The position numbers and the translations under genes are program-made. Shown in pieces: positions 5,903-7,059 of a DNA stretch of 7,059 nucleotides. Location: contig CALPSU020000132.1 in the NCBI GenBank assembly GCA_943326315.2, positions 1 to 7,059 on the forward strand, in the 5' to 3' direction. Under the pieces are notes generated by a model. That model was not told the origin of the DNA, searched no databases, and saw nothing but the letters and a program-made list of their open reading frames with translations. Numbering within the stretch: the first letter of the stretch is position 1; each line of letters starts with the position of its first letter. The stretch is from Chryseobacterium gleum (GTDB lineage Bacteria; Bacteroidota; Bacteroidia; Flavobacteriales_D; Crocinitomicaceae).

Positions 5903-6553
5903 ATGAAATTTATACTATTATTCATTTTTATTCTTCCAGCATTGATTGTTAAAAGTCAAGGAAATTATCAATTAGCTGTACTAAAATACAATGGTGGCGG
6001 AGATTATTATGCAAATCCAACAGCTTTACCTAACTTAATTTCCTTTTGTAATCAAAATTTAGCTACAAATATTTCAAAAGAAGTTCCTTACGTTGAAGTT
6101 GGTAGTCAAAATTTATTCTTATATCCATTTATCCACATGACAGGTCATGGTAATGTGGTTTTTTCTCCATCTGACACAGAAAATCTAAGGAAATATTTAT
6201 TGGGTGGAGGATTTTTACATATCGATGATAATTATGGTATGGATCAATTTATTCGTGCTGAATTAAAAAAAGTTTTTCCAAATAATGAATTAATTGAACT
6301 CCCATTTAATCATCCGATTTTTCATCAGAAATATGACTTTAATGGTTTACCAAAAATTCATGAACACGATGGGAAAAGACCTCAAGCTTTTGGGATAATT
6401 TTGGAAGGAAAACTAGTTTGTCTTTATACTTATGAAACAGATTTAAGTGATGGTTGGGAAGATTCTCAGGTTCATGGAGATTCTCAAGATAAAAGAAAGC
6501 AAGCATTACAAATGGGAGCAAACATTTTAATGTATGCTTTTATGGGAAGGTGA
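5903..6553 (+). CDS. Secreted DUF4159 domain protein
   Basis: Seen: 216 residues. Residues 1-19 form a signal peptide (MK, hydrophobic FILLFIFILPALIV, then KSQG with likely cleavage near 19-20), so the mature protein should be periplasmic or surface-exposed; there is no lipobox cysteine. The mature part matches DUF4159: LAVLKYNGGGDYYANP (24-39), YPFIHMTGHGNVVFS (74-88), LRKYLLGGGFLHIDD (95-109), LPFNHPIF (133-140) and DLSDGWED (180-187). Known: DUF4159 is thought to have a glutamine-amidotransferase-like fold (GGxLxxDD segment), but no reaction is established; I see no clear nucleophilic cysteine in a GATase elbow. It is the last gene of the plus-strand run, 24 bp after rsmE, and its TGA lies inside the terminal hairpin. 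What an exported protein does in a cluster of translation and replication genes is not apparent. Confidence 0.88.
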   Translation: MKFILLFIFILPALIVKSQGNYQLAVLKYNGGGDYYANPTALPNLISFCNQNLATNISKEVPYVEVGSQNLFLYPFIHMTGHGNVVFSPSDTENLRKYLLGGGFLHIDDNYGMDQFIRAELKKVFPNNELIELPFNHPIFHQKYDFNGLPKIHEHDGKRPQAFGIILEGKLVCLYTYETDLSDGWEDSQVHGDSQDKRKQALQMGANILMYAFMGR

Positions 6554-6575
6554 TTTAAATTAGCATTAAATCACC
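6549..6575. terminator. Hairpin between convergent DUF4159 and glutathione peroxidase genes (probable terminator)
   Basis: Perfect 10-bp inverted repeat: GGTGATTTAA (6549-6558) pairs with TTAAATCACC (6566-6575) around a 7-nt loop (ATTAGCA). Two G-C pairs close the base of the stem. It lies between two converging genes and would end the five-gene plus-strand run. The left arm contains the TGA stop (6551-6553) of the DUF4159 gene. Downstream on the plus strand the DNA is T-rich (ATTACTTTATTTA) without a pure T run; on the minus strand no T tract follows. Confidence 0.7.
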
Positions 6576-6581
6576 ATTACT

Positions 6582-7059
6582 TTATTTACCACTTTCAATC
6601 CATTGAATAATAGAAGCATCATTTGGTAAAGTTCCTGGAGAAACTACTTTAACTAATTCTCCAGATTCGTTCAATAAATATTTTTGAAAATTCCATTTAA
6701 CTGAACTATCTTCAAAACCATTTTTTGATTTTTCTGTGAGGAATTTGTATACATCACACATTTCTTTACCTTTCACAGTAACCTTATCCATTATAGGAAA
6801 TGTTACTCCATAATTCTTTTTACAAAATTCTAAAATTTCAGTATTTGTACCTGGTTCTTGTTTCATAAAATCATTGGATGGAAAACCTACTATAACAAAA
6901 CCATGATCTTTATATTTTTTATAAACCTCCTCTAACTGCTCATATTGAGGAGTTAGTCCACATTTTGAGGCTGTATTTACAACCATAATCTTCTTACCTT
7001 TCAATAATGAAAAATCAAAATTATTTCCTTCAATATCTTTAACTTTAAATTGAAAAATA
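6582..7059 (-). CDS. Glutathione peroxidase family protein (thioredoxin-type thiol peroxidase), 5' end cut by window edge
   Basis: Seen: 158 residues before the TAA, open to the right edge, so the N-terminus is missing. The frame continues beyond the TTG at 7004: upstream codons read FQFKVKDIEGNNFDFSLL, the usual lead-in of this family. Numbering the visible part, the peroxidatic cysteine is C33 in NTASKCGLTPQYEQLE, the conserved Gln is Q67 in QEPGTN, and Trp-Asn are W122-N123 in KWNF, completing the Cys-Gln-Trp-Asn tetrad. C79 in FCKKNYGVTFPIM aligns with the resolving cysteine of thioredoxin-dependent members such as yeast Gpx3. Known and inferred: it reduces hydrogen or lipid peroxides using thioredoxin rather than glutathione. 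The common FPCNQF motif is FPSNDF here, losing one cysteine. The missing start leaves it open whether it has a signal peptide and is exported. It converges on the DUF4159 gene. Confidence 0.92.
   Translation of the reverse strand, partial: IFQFKVKDIEGNNFDFSLLKGKKIMVVNTASKCGLTPQYEQLEEVYKKYKDHGFVIVGFPSNDFMKQEPGTNTEILEFCKKNYGVTFPIMDKVTVKGKEMCDVYKFLTEKSKNGFEDSSVKWNFQKYLLNESGELVKVVSPGTLPNDASIIQWIESGK

Noticed and set aside
6339..6521. 60-codon minus-strand open frame inside the DUF4159 gene
   Set aside because: Antisense to a conserved coding region, no family features, no promoter or convincing start; a shadow frame.
6582..7004. Short form of the glutathione peroxidase starting at a TTG at 7004
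   Set aside because: The open frame continues to the window edge with residues typical of the family's N-terminal strand, so the gene is longer and merely cut by the window.

Overview
The window looks like ordinary chromosomal housekeeping DNA from a member of the Bacteroidota, most likely Flavobacteriales. Three things point there: AT-rich DNA (roughly one third G+C by eye), start codons without purine-rich Shine-Dalgarno sites but with A/T-rich leaders, and two copies of TATATTTG, a match to the Bacteroidota -7 promoter consensus TAnnTTTG. The protein types agree, notably a secreted DUF4159 protein next to rsmE. I cannot name the genus. No mobile element, CRISPR array, tRNA, rRNA or obviously foreign segment is visible, and coding density is very high.

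Layout. A DUF1003 inner-membrane protein (+, 5-562) converges on purT (-, 605-1765), with a strong hairpin (553-590) between them. A 67-bp divergent promoter region (1766-1832) separates purT from a pirin-family cupin (+, 1833-2846). Next comes a tight plus-strand run: trmD (2870-3547), a TsaC/Sua5-type threonylcarbamoyl-AMP synthase (3571-4128), holA (4177-5175), rsmE (5177-5878) and a secreted DUF4159 protein (5903-6553). It ends at a second hairpin (6549-6575), facing a minus-strand glutathione peroxidase gene that runs off the right edge (6582-7059, 5' end missing). No gap without a gene reaches 100 bp.

How the genes fit together. The five-gene run is mainly information processing: two tRNA modifications at the anticodon loop (m1G37 by TrmD, t6A37 precursor by TsaC), one 16S rRNA methylation (m3U1498 by RsmE) and the clamp-loader delta subunit of DNA polymerase III. 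Gaps of 23, 48, 1 and 24 bp suggest co-transcription, probably from a promoter directly in front of trmD. PurT makes formylglycinamide ribonucleotide from formate in purine synthesis. The DUF1003, pirin and DUF4159 proteins have no secure function.

I found no convincing new multi-gene system. The most interesting signals are regulatory: purT and trmD each have TATATTTG exactly 4 nt before ATG, which predicts leaderless mRNAs; both convergent junctions have a perfect hairpin whose left arm contains the stop codon of the plus-strand gene; and the purT/pirin intergenic region holds an 8-8-8 palindrome placed where a regulator could touch both promoters.
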